A program made the position numbers and the translations under genes. A stretch of DNA of 41,171 bases. Origin: Bacilli bacterium. Lineage in GTDB: Bacteria; Bacillota_I; Bacilli_A; RF39; UBA660. How positions within the stretch are numbered: the stretch's first letter is position 1; each line of letters opens with the position of its first letter. The notes beneath the pieces are model-generated. The model was not told the DNA's origin. It made no database searches and was given only the letters and a program-made list of their open reading frames with translations. The stretch is from positions 1-41,171 of the forward strand of contig JAQUFX010000002.1 of assembly GCA_028684435.1 (NCBI GenBank), read 5' to 3'. Positions 22,736 to 30,848 of this stretch are shown one piece after another.

Positions 22736-25360
22736 ATGGCTAAATACGTATATTTATTTAATGAAGGAAATAAAGAAATGAAAAATCTACTTGGAGGGAA
22801 AGGATCTAATTTAGCAGAAATGACAAAAATAGGTCTTCCAGTTCCCCAGGGATTTACTGTATCTACATTTGCTTGCACTAATTATTATGATAATAATGAA
22901 TCTATTAGTGATGATATTATAAATCAAATTTTTCAATCAATGCAAAGATTAGAAAAAATAACTAATAAAAAATTCGGAGATCCAAACAAACCGTTATTAG
23001 TATCAGTACGTAGTGGAGCAAGAGCAAGTATGCCAGGCATGATGGATACAGTTTTAAATTTAGGAATTAATGATGAAGTATGTGAAGGATTAGCTAAGTT
23101 AACTAATAATCCGAGATTTGCTTATGATACCTATCGAAGATTTATTCAAATGTTTGCTGATGTTGTAATGGGTTATCCGAAAGCTTCTTTTGAAAGATTT
23201 TTTGATCATATTAAATCAGAAAAAAAGGTTAAAGATGATAGTGAATTAACTGCAGATGATATGAAAGATGTAGTAAAAGCATTTAAAGAAAATTATCTTA
23301 AAATAGCTGGAAAAAGTTTTCCTCTTGATCCTAAAGAACAATTAATTGATGCTATAAAAGCAGTTTTTAAAAGTTGGAATAACGAAAGAGCAAATGTATA
23401 TCGAAGAATTAATAATATTCCTTATTTATGGGGAACAGCTGTAAATGTTCAAGAAATGGTTTATGGTAACATGGGATTAGAATCTGGTAGTGGGGTAGCC
23501 TTTACAAGAAATCCATCAACGGGAGAGGATGAAATTTATGGTGAATATATAATAAATTCTCAAGGTGAAGATGTTGTAGCAGGAATTAGAACACCTCAGC
23601 CGATAAGTAAATTAAAAAAACAAATGCCCGAAGTATTTGAAGAGTTTATAAAAATTGCTAAGACATTAGAAAATCATTATCATGATATGCAAGATATGGA
23701 ATTTACGATTGAAAATAGAAAATTATATATGCTTCAAACTAGGAATGGTAAAAGAACTGCAAGAGCTGCTATTAAAATTGCCGTTGATTTATTTAATGAA
23801 GGTAAAATAACTAAAGAAGAAGCTATTATGCAAGTCAATCCTAATCAACTAGATGCCCTTTTACACCCGGCTTTTAGTAATGATTCCTTGCAAAATAATA
23901 AAGAAATTACTACTGGTTTAGCAGCATCACCTGGAGCGGCAACTGGAAAAATATATTTTACTGCTGAAGATATTTTAAATGCTCACCAAAGAGGAGAAAA
24001 AGATTTAATTTTAGCAAGACTAGAAACTAGCCCTGAAGATATAGAGGGAATGAATATAGCAAATGGAATAATCACCATTAGAGGAGGAATGACATCTCAT
24101 GCTGCTGTAGTAGCAAGAGGGATGGGAAAATGTGCAATATGTGGAAGTGAAGAATTAATTTTAAATGAAAATAATAAAACCATAACTACTAAAGATAATC
24201 AATTAATTAAAGAAGGAGATTATTTAAGTTTAGATGGAAGTACGGGAAAAGTATATTTAGGTTTATTAGAAACTACTACAGCATTATTAAGTAATGATTT
24301 TAAGACTTTTATGTCATGGGTAGATGAAATAAGAGATTTAGAAATAAGAGTAAATGCGGATTTACCAAGAGACGCTAAAGTAGCTAAAGAATTTGGTGCT
24401 GAAGGAATAGGATTATGTCGAACAGAACATATGTTTTTTGAAGAATCAAGAATATTTTCATTTCGGAAAATGATATTATCAAATAATACCGAAGATAGGA
24501 AAAAAGCATTAAAAGAAATTCTATCTTATCAAATAAAAGATTTTGAAGGATTATTTAGATGCATGAGCACTTATCCAGTAATAATTAGATATTTAGATCC
24601 GCCTTTACATGAATTTCTGCCAAAAGAAGAAACTGAAATAAATTTACTGGCTAAAGAATTAAAAATAAATATTAATGATTTAAAAGCAAGAATTACTGAA
24701 TTAACTGAATTAAATCCCATGATGGGACATCGAGGTTGTAGAATAGCAATAACATATCCTGAAATCACTATCATGCAAACAAAAGCTATCATAACAGCAG
24801 CTCTTAATATAACCAAAGAAGGTAAAGAAGTTCATCCTGAATTAATGATACCTTTAATTGGAGATAAAAATGAATTAAAATATTTAACTGATATTATAAA
24901 AAAAGAAGCTGATGAATTAATTAAAAATGCAAATATTAATTTAAAATATTTAATTGGAACAATGATAGAAATTCCTAGGGCAGCTTTATTAGCTGATGAA
25001 ATAGCTGAATATGCTGATTTTTTCTCATTTGGAACTAATGATTTAACGCAAATGACTTATGGTTTTTCAAGAGATGATGCTGGAAAATTTTTAACTGAGT
25101 ATTATAAAAAACAAATATTTGAATTTGATCCTTTTGAAATAATAGATAAAAATGGAGTAGGAAAATTAATTGAAATAGCTACTAACAAAGGAAGAAAAAT
25201 TAATCCTAATCTAGAAATAGGAATATGTGGTGAACATGGTGGTGAACCAAGTAGTATTGAATTTTGTTATCAAATAGGTATGAATTATGTATCTTGCTCA
25301 CCATATAGAGTTCCAGTAGCTAAACTCGCATCAGCGCAAGCTAAAATAAAGAAACAATAA
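22736..25360 (+). CDS. ppdK: Pyruvate, phosphate dikinase
   Basis: PPDK interconverts ATP + pyruvate + phosphate and AMP + PEP + pyrophosphate; in anaerobes it often runs in the pyruvate-forming direction in glycolysis, gaining ATP. The 874 residues match the family length. An N-terminal nucleotide domain opens with GGKGSNLAEM and contains SVRSGARASMPGMMDT (about residues 85-105). The phosphohistidine domain has GGMTSHAAVVARG with the active His near 454, and the C-terminal TIM barrel ends with GICGEHGGEPSSIEF, including the catalytic Cys near 831. All key residues are present. GAAAGG precedes the ATG. It is separate from the shorter relative at 17615. Confidence 0.97.
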   Translation: MAKYVYLFNEGNKEMKNLLGGKGSNLAEMTKIGLPVPQGFTVSTFACTNYYDNNESISDDIINQIFQSMQRLEKITNKKFGDPNKPLLVSVRSGARASMPGMMDTVLNLGINDEVCEGLAKLTNNPRFAYDTYRRFIQMFADVVMGYPKASFERFFDHIKSEKKVKDDSELTADDMKDVVKAFKENYLKIAGKSFPLDPKEQLIDAIKAVFKSWNNERANVYRRINNIPYLWGTAVNVQEMVYGNMGLESGSGVAFTRNPSTGEDEIYGEYIINSQGEDVVAGIRTPQPISKLKKQMPEVFEEFIKIAKTLENHYHDMQDMEFTIENRKLYMLQTRNGKRTARAAIKIAVDLFNEGKITKEEAIMQVNPNQLDALLHPAFSNDSLQNNKEITTGLAASPGAATGKIYFTAEDILNAHQRGEKDLILARLETSPEDIEGMNIANGIITIRGGMTSHAAVVARGMGKCAICGSEELILNENNKTITTKDNQLIKEGDYLSLDGSTGKVYLGLLETTTALLSNDFKTFMSWVDEIRDLEIRVNADLPRDAKVAKEFGAEGIGLCRTEHMFFEESRIFSFRKMILSNNTEDRKKALKEILSYQIKDFEGLFRCMSTYPVIIRYLDPPLHEFLPKEETEINLLAKELKININDLKARITELTELNPMMGHRGCRIAITYPEITIMQTKAIITAALNITKEGKEVHPELMIPLIGDKNELKYLTDIIKKEADELIKNANINLKYLIGTMIEIPRAALLADEIAEYADFFSFGTNDLTQMTYGFSRDDAGKFLTEYYKKQIFEFDPFEIIDKNGVGKLIEIATNKGRKINPNLEIGICGEHGGEPSSIEFCYQIGMNYVSCSPYRVPVAKLASAQAKIKKQ

Positions 25361-25362
25361 GA

Positions 25363-25392
25363 TTGACGATGGGCTTTATTTTATTATATAAT
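25363..25392 (+). promoter_or_regulatory. Promoter for the AI-2E permease gene
   Basis: TTGACG (25363-25368), 18 bases, TATAAT (25387-25392). It lies between the ppdK stop and the permease start. Confidence 0.6.
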
Positions 25393-25415
25393 AATTTATA
25401 GAGAGGATTGTATAT

Positions 25416-26540
25416 ATGTTAAATTCTAAAAAGCAAATTAAAAATATTTTATTAATAATAGTTTTTGCGATAGCTCTTTTAGTAACGCTTCAAAACTTTA
25501 ATGTAGTTATAGATAATATTTTATATATTATAAAATTATTTTTGCCATTTATTTTAGGGCTTTGTCTTGCTTTTATTTTAAATGTTTTTATGAAAAAAAT
25601 TGAACAAAAATGGTTTGCAAGATTAAAAAACAATACAAAATGGTCAAAAATAAAAAGACCAGTATCACTTATATTAACCTTATTTATAGTTTTCGGACTT
25701 GTTGTTCTATTATTATTTTTAGTTATTCCGGAATTAAAAAATACCATTGAAATATTTATAAATAATATTCCTATTTATGAAGCAAAATCTCTTGAAATAG
25801 CTAATAAATTAAATCTATCTCCAAATACTATTGAAGAAATTAAAACAAGTTGGATGAATGTATGGTCTCATGTTACTGGATATTTTACTAATAATTCTAA
25901 AGATATCATTGAAGTGACTTTAGGTTTAACAACTTCTATTTTTACTAGTATAACTAATGCTATATTAAGTATTGTCTTTGCCATTTATATGTTAGCTAAT
26001 AAAGAAAATTTAATTAGACAAACTAAAAAATTGTTAACTGCGTTTGTACCAAAAAATAAAATAAAAAAAGTATTAGAAGTAGGTTCTATTTCTAACCGGG
26101 TATTTTCTAATTTCATTACCGGACAAGTTATTGAAGCATTAATAATAGGGGTTTTATGTTTTATAGGAATGATTATTATTGGCTTACCATATGCTTTAAC
26201 TATTTCAGTATTAGTAGGTTTTACCGCTTTAATTCCAGTATTTGGAGCTTTTATTGGAACAGCTATAGGAGCAGTATTGATATTTGTTATTAGTCCAATC
26301 GATGCTCTTATATTTATTATTTTTATAATAGTATTGCAACAATTTGAAGGCAATTTAATTTATCCAAAAGTAGTAGGTACTTCAGTAGGATTACCAGCGA
26401 TATGGGTTTTACTTGCTATTATTATTGGGGGAGCTATTTATGGTGTTGTTGGAATGTTAGTAAGTGTTCCATTATGTTCCATTATTTATATATTATTATC
26501 AAAATCAGTTAATGAAAGATTAATTAAGAAAAATATCTAA
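25416..26540 (+). CDS. AI-2E family transporter (YdiK/PerM-type permease)
   Basis: A 374-residue integral membrane protein with about eight helices. Two N-terminal ones are followed by a polar loop (about residues 105-165), then a C-terminal bundle with FITGQVIEALIIGVLCFIG and GLPYALTISVLVGFTALIPV, and finally the conserved QQFEGNLIYPKVVGTSVGLP block near 308-328. This is the AI-2E transporter family (PF01594), whose members export signalling molecules or act as Na+/H+ antiporters. The substrate is unknown. It has its own promoter and a shared terminator with gerM. Confidence 0.9.
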   Translation: MLNSKKQIKNILLIIVFAIALLVTLQNFNVVIDNILYIIKLFLPFILGLCLAFILNVFMKKIEQKWFARLKNNTKWSKIKRPVSLILTLFIVFGLVVLLLFLVIPELKNTIEIFINNIPIYEAKSLEIANKLNLSPNTIEEIKTSWMNVWSHVTGYFTNNSKDIIEVTLGLTTSIFTSITNAILSIVFAIYMLANKENLIRQTKKLLTAFVPKNKIKKVLEVGSISNRVFSNFITGQVIEALIIGVLCFIGMIIIGLPYALTISVLVGFTALIPVFGAFIGTAIGAVLIFVISPIDALIFIIFIIVLQQFEGNLIYPKVVGTSVGLPAIWVLLAIIIGGAIYGVVGMLVSVPLCSIIYILLSKSVNERLIKKNI

Positions 26541-26568
26541 AAATCTCTATAATTTATAGAGATTTTTT
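26541..26568. terminator. Bidirectional terminator, permease / gerM
   Basis: Stem AAATCTCTAT/ATAGAGATTT with a 5-base loop and A/T runs at both ends, placed between convergent genes. Confidence 0.8.
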
Positions 26569-27496
26569 ATAAAAAATACGTTTTAATAGTCAAATTATTT
26601 GTCATATACATTACGGTTTTGATGTTATAGTTTTCTTTAATTGATAAATTAATTGAATAAATTACACTTTCTATTAAATTACTGTTATTTAAATCATTAT
26701 ATAAGTCATCACTTAATTTAATTAATAAATATTCATCAGTTATTTCATAACTAATTTGTTTAGCATCATTTAAATAACTTATTAGATTTGTTTGATACAT
26801 TGCTTTACTTGTTAATTCATTTATTATAATTTCTATTTTATCTTTGTTTTGATTATTAATCATCGTTACTGGTACGTAATAATAATAATCTTTATATTTA
26901 TTTAAATAATAGATAGTTGTACTTACTGTACCTTTAAAATTAGTTACATCATAATATTTATTAATACCGTATCCTCTATCTAGAGTAGGTGGAAGTTTAT
27001 TTTTTGAATGAGGTAATTCATTTAATATAACATCTTCTACATAAATACTTACTTTATTAATATTTGGTAATCCAGTTAAAGAATAAACTATAGCACTTAT
27101 CATTTTATCTTCATTTTCTTTACTAATATTATAAAACTCTTCACTAAAATTTAGCTTTACTAAATCATTATCTATATCTACGGATAGTAATTTAGTTCCT
27201 TTTGGTATAATGGGAGTAAATCCTTCTTTTATATAAGAAGAAATTTTACTATTTATGGTTAAATAAGCTATAATTTCTCTTATTTTTTCAGTTGTTTCTT
27301 TTTTGTTAATGGCAACATTTACTCTTGATACATAATCATTATTATCAATTAAATAAATAGATACTTGGGGAATTTGATTATCTTTTTCATTTTTAATTTT
27401 ATGATTATCTTTTTTAGGAAATAAATATAAAATAAATAAAATAAATAAACAAGATAAAATTAAAAATATTTTTTTTGATAGATTTTTTTTAAGCAT
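26567..27496 (-). CDS. gerM: GerM-like sporulation protein with two GerM domains
   Basis: GerM is a lipoprotein or membrane protein that helps build the SpoIIIAH-SpoIIQ complex and is needed for engulfment and germination. The 309-residue protein has a membrane segment at about residues 8-26 (no lipobox) and two GerM domains: about 55-160 (IPKGTKLLSVDIDNDLVKLNFSEEF cut by short loops, SAIVYSLTGLPNINKVSIYV) and about 185-305 (ISYEITDEYLLIKLSDDL, SVIYSINL). It is last in a minus-strand order spoIIIAH, gerE, gerM, so its SpoIIIAH partner is a near neighbour. GAGGTG precedes the ATG. CATATAAT at 27518-27525 could be part of a promoter. Confidence 0.88.
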   Translation of the reverse strand: MLKKNLSKKIFLILSCLFILFILYLFPKKDNHKIKNEKDNQIPQVSIYLIDNNDYVSRVNVAINKKETTEKIREIIAYLTINSKISSYIKEGFTPIIPKGTKLLSVDIDNDLVKLNFSEEFYNISKENEDKMISAIVYSLTGLPNINKVSIYVEDVILNELPHSKNKLPPTLDRGYGINKYYDVTNFKGTVSTTIYYLNKYKDYYYYVPVTMINNQNKDKIEIIINELTSKAMYQTNLISYLNDAKQISYEITDEYLLIKLSDDLYNDLNNSNLIESVIYSINLSIKENYNIKTVMYMTNNLTIKTYFL

Positions 27497-27534
27497 TATT
27501 CAAACACCTCTATTCAAATTATATGATTCAATAA

Positions 27535-27560
27535 TTAAAAAAAGTCGCTTAAAGCAACTT
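27535..27560 (-). terminator. Terminator of gerE
   Basis: On the minus strand: AAGTTGC/GCGACTT with loop TTTAA and then seven T, directly after the gerE stop. Confidence 0.75.
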
Positions 27561-27767
27561 TTAAAGTGTTAATTCACCAATTTTTAATAATTCAATTATT
27601 GCACCAGCTCTTCCACTAACATTTAATTTTTGCATGACATTAGAAATATGATTACGGACCGTTTTTTCACTAATTCCTAATAATTCACTGATTTCTTTTG
27701 TCGTTTTATTTAATATTAAAAGATTAAACACTTCTTTTTCTCTAAGGGTTAGTATACTATTTTTCAA
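27561..27767 (-). CDS. gerE: GerE, late mother-cell transcription regulator
   Basis: GerE is a minimal LuxR-type regulator that adjusts sigma-K genes for spore coat in the mother cell. The 68-residue protein is only the helix-turn-helix domain: LTLREKEVFNLLILNKTTKE (residues 6-25), then EISELLGISEKTVRNHISN with the recognition helix, then VMQKLNVSGRAGAI. Length is close to Bacillus GerE (74). Start is TTG behind GAGGGAA. A sigma-K-like promoter lies upstream. Small free-standing LuxR domains of other function exist, but neighbours spoIIIAH and gerM and the promoter favour GerE. Confidence 0.87.
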   Translation of the reverse strand: MKNSILTLREKEVFNLLILNKTTKEISELLGISEKTVRNHISNVMQKLNVSGRAGAIIELLKIGELTL

Positions 27768-27800
27768 TTATGTTCCCTCACTTTCATAGTACCTTCATAA

Positions 27801-27827
27801 TATTTTATGAAGAAAGCTATTTAAAGT
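27801..27827 (-). promoter_or_regulatory. Sigma-K-type promoter of gerE, inside a palindrome
   Basis: On the minus strand AC (27827-27826), 16 bases, and CATAAAATA (27809-27801) match the sigma-K consensus AC-N16-CATAnnnTA exactly. The -10 lies within a perfect inverted repeat CTTCATAA-TATT-TTATGAAG (27793-27812). gerE is a sigma-K gene in Bacillus. The palindrome may be an operator, since it has no T-run and so is not a terminator. Confidence 0.6.
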
Positions 27828-27842
27828 GAGTTCTAAAGCCTA

Positions 27843-28337
27843 TTATTGATATTTAACTGTTATGTACATTTTTTCATCAAACTCTTTTTGAATAGTACGG
27901 ATTATATTATTAGCACTTTCATAAGAATTATCTTTTGCTGAAATAGTAACATTGATTTTATCATCTTTTATTTTAATAAAACTTTTTAAATTATAGGTTT
28001 TAAGAATTAAGGACTCTAATTCACTTTCTTTTCCTTTATTTAAATTAATATTAAGTAACTTTTCATAAGCATTATTTTTATCTTCGGCACTAGCTTTAGC
28101 ATCAAGTAAAGTTGATTGTAAATCTTCCATTTCGCTTAAAACGGCTTCATCATTTTCGACTCTTAAAGTTGCCAAAACATCATTTTCTGATATATTGGTG
28201 CTTACTTTATCACTTTCAGAATGTTTAGTATCTATGAGTGAAGAAAGATTTTCTCCTGGTAGAGCAACATAGTATACAGATAATACTAAAATAATACTAA
28301 ACAAAGTTAAAAACCATAAATTTTGTTTATTAATCAT
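27843..28337 (-). CDS. spoIIIAH: Stage III sporulation protein AH
   Basis: SpoIIIAH is the mother-cell half of the channel that spans the space between mother cell and forespore, docking with SpoIIQ. The 164-residue protein begins MINKQNLWFLTLFSIILVLS then VYYVALPG, very like the Bacillus N-terminus (membrane helix then VYY). An extracellular coiled linker follows, and the YscJ/FliF-like ring-building domain is at about 85-164. The Bacillus protein is longer (about 218), the difference lying in the linker. The other seven spoIIIA genes are not here, which is unusual since spoIIIAH normally ends that operon. GGAGG precedes the ATG. Confidence 0.92.
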   Translation of the reverse strand: MINKQNLWFLTLFSIILVLSVYYVALPGENLSSLIDTKHSESDKVSTNISENDVLATLRVENDEAVLSEMEDLQSTLLDAKASAEDKNNAYEKLLNINLNKGKESELESLILKTYNLKSFIKIKDDKINVTISAKDNSYESANNIIRTIQKEFDEKMYITVKYQ

Positions 28338-28394
28338 ACTTTATTAATCCTCCAATTAATAAAGTATATTTATTATTTTAAAAAATAGTACAAA

Positions 28395-28451
28395 TTAAAG
28401 GAATAAACTAATAGCATATATTAGTATTTTTAATAAAATTTTAAATGACAA
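28395..28451 (-). CDS. Putative 18-residue membrane peptide upstream of spoIIIAH
   Basis: AAAAGGAGG (minus strand, 28466-28458), a near-perfect Shine-Dalgarno, stands 6 bases before a TTG that opens a frame for MSFKILLKILIYAISLFL and a TAA. The peptide is a basic-hydrophobic helix. Such a strong ribosome site is rarely accidental. It could be a leader peptide for spoIIIAH (58 bases downstream), a tiny membrane protein, or the remnant of an upstream spoIIIA gene. Confidence 0.4.
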   Translation of the reverse strand: MSFKILLKILIYAISLFL

Positions 28452-28479
28452 TGTATACCTCCTTTTAATTATGCCTCAT

Positions 28480-28497
28480 TTGAAGGTATCCCTTCAA
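28480..28497. repeat. Perfect inverted repeat between spoIIIAH and the bacteriocin transporter
   Basis: TTGAAGG-TATC-CCTTCAA: 7 perfect base pairs around a 4-base loop. It lies between the divergent units, 14 bases from the SD of the tiny ORF. It could be an operator or an RNA hairpin; no T-run follows. Confidence 0.55.
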
Positions 28498-28602
28498 TTT
28501 TATTTGTTATATAAAATATTTTATTTCCTTTTTTTAAATTTAAAAAATAACTTAAAGGAAAATCGATTAACTTTTACAACAAATAATATTGAAAGGAAGA
28601 TT

Positions 28603-30564
28603 ATGAATAAGTATTTTATTAAACAACAAGATGAAAGTGATTGCGGAGCATGCTCGTTACTAAGTATAATTTTATTTTATAAAGGATATATACCTTTAGA
28701 AATAATTAAAATAGATACTCTTACAAATGTAAATGGAACCAATTTTTTATATATAAAAAAAGCTAGCGAAAAATATGGTTTTGACGTAACTGGCAAATAT
28801 ACTTATGATTTAAATAATATTAAATTACCTTGTATTGCACACTTAAATATTGAAGGTTATAATCATTTTGTTGTAATTTTTAATGTAGATAATAAGATAA
28901 CTTATATGGACCCTAGTACTGGAAAAGTTATAATGGATAAAAAAGATTTTGTTAATATCTTCACTGGAAATATTTTAGAGTTTATACCGAAAGGTAAAAT
29001 TATTAAATATGAAAAGAATAAAATATTTAAAAATATTTTAAAAAATATTTATCTAAATAATATAACAAGTATAATATTATTGTTTGTACTTTTAATATTA
29101 TTAATTATCTTTTCATTAGGGGCTAATTTTAATTTAATATTAATTAAAAATAATAAATTAATATGTTTAGTTTTTATAATATTAATTATTAAAGTAGTAA
29201 TAAATTATTTAAAAAATATAATTATGTCTCATTTAAATAAAAATATAAATAAAAGTTTACTAGAAAATTATATTAACCATATCTTTAATCTTCCTTTAAA
29301 ATATTTGCAATTAAAAAAACCTGGCGATTTAATTAATAGAATTAATGACTTACATAATATAAAAGACTTCTTTTCAAATGTAGTGATTGAATTATTTGTA
29401 AATATAATATTTTTTATTGGTTCTTTAATTTTATTATTTATTTTAAATAGTACTTTAACTTTAATTTTATTATCTTTAGTTTTGGTTTATTTAGTAGTTA
29501 TAATATATTTAAATAAAGATTTATATCTAAAAATTATTAATGTAATCGATTCAGATAATAAATTTATGGATTTAGTATTAGAATATTTAAATAAAATAAA
29601 TACGATTAAAGTATTAAAAAGTAACTATTTTATAAATAATATAAATACAAATATTAATAATAATCTAAATAATAAATTAAATCTTGATCTTAAAATAAAT
29701 AAAATTGATTTAGTTAAAAACTCTATAGAAGAAATAATGTTAGTATTAATATTAATAATTCATTATAAATTAAATAATGATTATATGATGATGATAATAT
29801 ATATAAGTGTTTATAATTATTTTATCCAAAGTGTAAAATTTTTTGTAAATATCATACCTAATTATTTTTATTTCAAAGATATTTACAAACGAATTAAAAG
29901 TATCTTTGATCTAGAAAATATTAAAAATAATATTAATAGATATAATGATGGTGATATAATAGTAAATAATTTAAGTTATTCTTATAATAATATTAATAAA
30001 ATATTTAATAATTTTAATTTAAAAATTAAAAAAGGAGAAAAAGTATTACTTCAAGGTTCAAATGGAAGTGGAAAAAGTACTTTATTAGGTCTTTTTGTTG
30101 GATTAGATGATGACTATACTGGTACCATAAAAATTAGCCCAAATATATGTTATATAGAGCAAAATAGTCAGTTATTTAGTGATTCGATATTAAATAATAT
30201 TATATTAGATAAAAAGTATGATAAATTAAAATTTAAAAAAATAGCAAAATTAACATTACTTAATGAGATAATTAAAAATAAACCAAATGGATATAATACT
30301 AATTTAAATTCTATAATTAATTTAAGTGGCGGTGAAAAACAAAAAATTATTATAGCAAGGGGTTTATATAATGATTTTAATATTTTAATTATGGATGAAT
30401 CACTTAGTGAAATATCCAAAAAAATTAGAAAAAAATTATTGCTTAATATTTTTAAATATTATCAAAATAAAACGATTATTTATGTTAGTCATCAAGATGA
30501 AAAAATTAATTTTAATCAAAAGATTTATTTAATTGCTAGAAAGGATAAATATGTTAACAGATAA
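28603..30564 (+). CDS. Peptidase-containing ABC transporter (C39), bacteriocin export
   Basis: A one-polypeptide transporter that cuts double-glycine leaders and exports the peptide. The C39 protease domain (residues 1-125) has the Cys in DESDCGACS (Cys14), the His in YNHFVVI and the Asp in DPSTGK. A six-helix membrane domain (about 145-430) follows. The ATPase has GSNGSGKST near 487, LSGGEKQK near 575, MDESLSE (Walker B) and a switch His in YVSHQD near 630. The 653 residues are slightly short of typical PCATs. ATG 28603 behind AAAGGAAG is the start; the open frame extends upstream to 28471 but lacks domain content there. The two substrate peptides follow in overlapping frames. No HlyD-like accessory protein is next to it. 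Confidence 0.92.
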   Translation: MNKYFIKQQDESDCGACSLLSIILFYKGYIPLEIIKIDTLTNVNGTNFLYIKKASEKYGFDVTGKYTYDLNNIKLPCIAHLNIEGYNHFVVIFNVDNKITYMDPSTGKVIMDKKDFVNIFTGNILEFIPKGKIIKYEKNKIFKNILKNIYLNNITSIILLFVLLILLIIFSLGANFNLILIKNNKLICLVFIILIIKVVINYLKNIIMSHLNKNINKSLLENYINHIFNLPLKYLQLKKPGDLINRINDLHNIKDFFSNVVIELFVNIIFFIGSLILLFILNSTLTLILLSLVLVYLVVIIYLNKDLYLKIINVIDSDNKFMDLVLEYLNKINTIKVLKSNYFINNINTNINNNLNNKLNLDLKINKIDLVKNSIEEIMLVLILIIHYKLNNDYMMMIIYISVYNYFIQSVKFFVNIIPNYFYFKDIYKRIKSIFDLENIKNNINRYNDGDIIVNNLSYSYNNINKIFNNFNLKIKKGEKVLLQGSNGSGKSTLLGLFVGLDDDYTGTIKISPNICYIEQNSQLFSDSILNNIILDKKYDKLKFKKIAKLTLLNEIIKNKPNGYNTNLNSIINLSGGEKQKIIIARGLYNDFNILIMDESLSEISKKIRKKLLLNIFKYYQNKTIIYVSHQDEKINFNQKIYLIARKDKYVNR

Positions 30565-30685
30565 TGAAATGTTAAATATTGAAGGTGGAAAATTATCTTG
30601 GGGTCTTGCTGGTGCACTTGGTGCATTTCTTACCTTATTAGCTGGAATGATAGATGGATATCTAAGACCTTTAAAGTGTAATTAA
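30551..30685 (+). CDS. Class IIb-like bacteriocin peptide A with double-glycine leader
   Basis: A 44-residue peptide that begins inside the last codons of the transporter (14-base overlap) behind AAAGGA. The leader MLTDNEMLNIEGG is a textbook double-glycine signal. The mature 31 residues begin KLSWGLAGALGAF and have a hydrophobic helix with G19-M-I-D-G23, the GxxxG motif by which the two peptides of class IIb bacteriocins pair. It ends RPLKCN with a single Cys at position 30. The next peptide starts on its stop (TAATG). Together with the transporter this makes a two-peptide bacteriocin likely. Target and activity are unknown. Confidence 0.82.
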   Translation: MLTDNEMLNIEGGKLSWGLAGALGAFLTLLAGMIDGYLRPLKCN

Positions 30686-30843
30686 TGAAATTAGAAAATA
30701 CGGAAATGTTAAAAATAGTTGGAGGTATAAATATATCTGGAACATTACTAAATTCAATTGCTAAACTACTTAGTACCTTATTTGATATTGGTAGAGCGAT
30801 AGGTTCAGCTATAAGCATGTCTAAGTCTGGACGAAGATGTTAA
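30685..30843 (+). CDS. Class IIb-like bacteriocin peptide B with double-glycine leader
   Basis: A 52-residue peptide translated from an ATG that overlaps the stop of peptide A by one base, which favours equal production. The leader MKLENTEMLKIVGG ends in GG like that of peptide A (shared pattern EMLxIxGG). The mature 38 residues are an amphipathic helix with G22-R-A-I-G26, another GxxxG, and a basic end SKSGRRC with a lone terminal Cys. No immunity gene follows, and a weak A/T hairpin closes the unit. Class IIb is the closest known type; the lone cysteines are unusual. Confidence 0.8.
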   Translation: MKLENTEMLKIVGGINISGTLLNSIAKLLSTLFDIGRAIGSAISMSKSGRRC

Positions 30844-30848
30844 AAATG

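Noticed and set aside
27793..27812. The palindrome upstream of gerE as a terminator for spoIIIAH
   Set aside because: There is no T-run after it on the minus strand, and it coincides with a sigma-K -10.
28471..28602. Upstream in-frame extension of the ABC transporter (44 extra codons)
   Set aside because: No Shine-Dalgarno at its start, the peptide is low-complexity, and the C39 domain begins properly at ATG 28603 behind AAAGGAAG.
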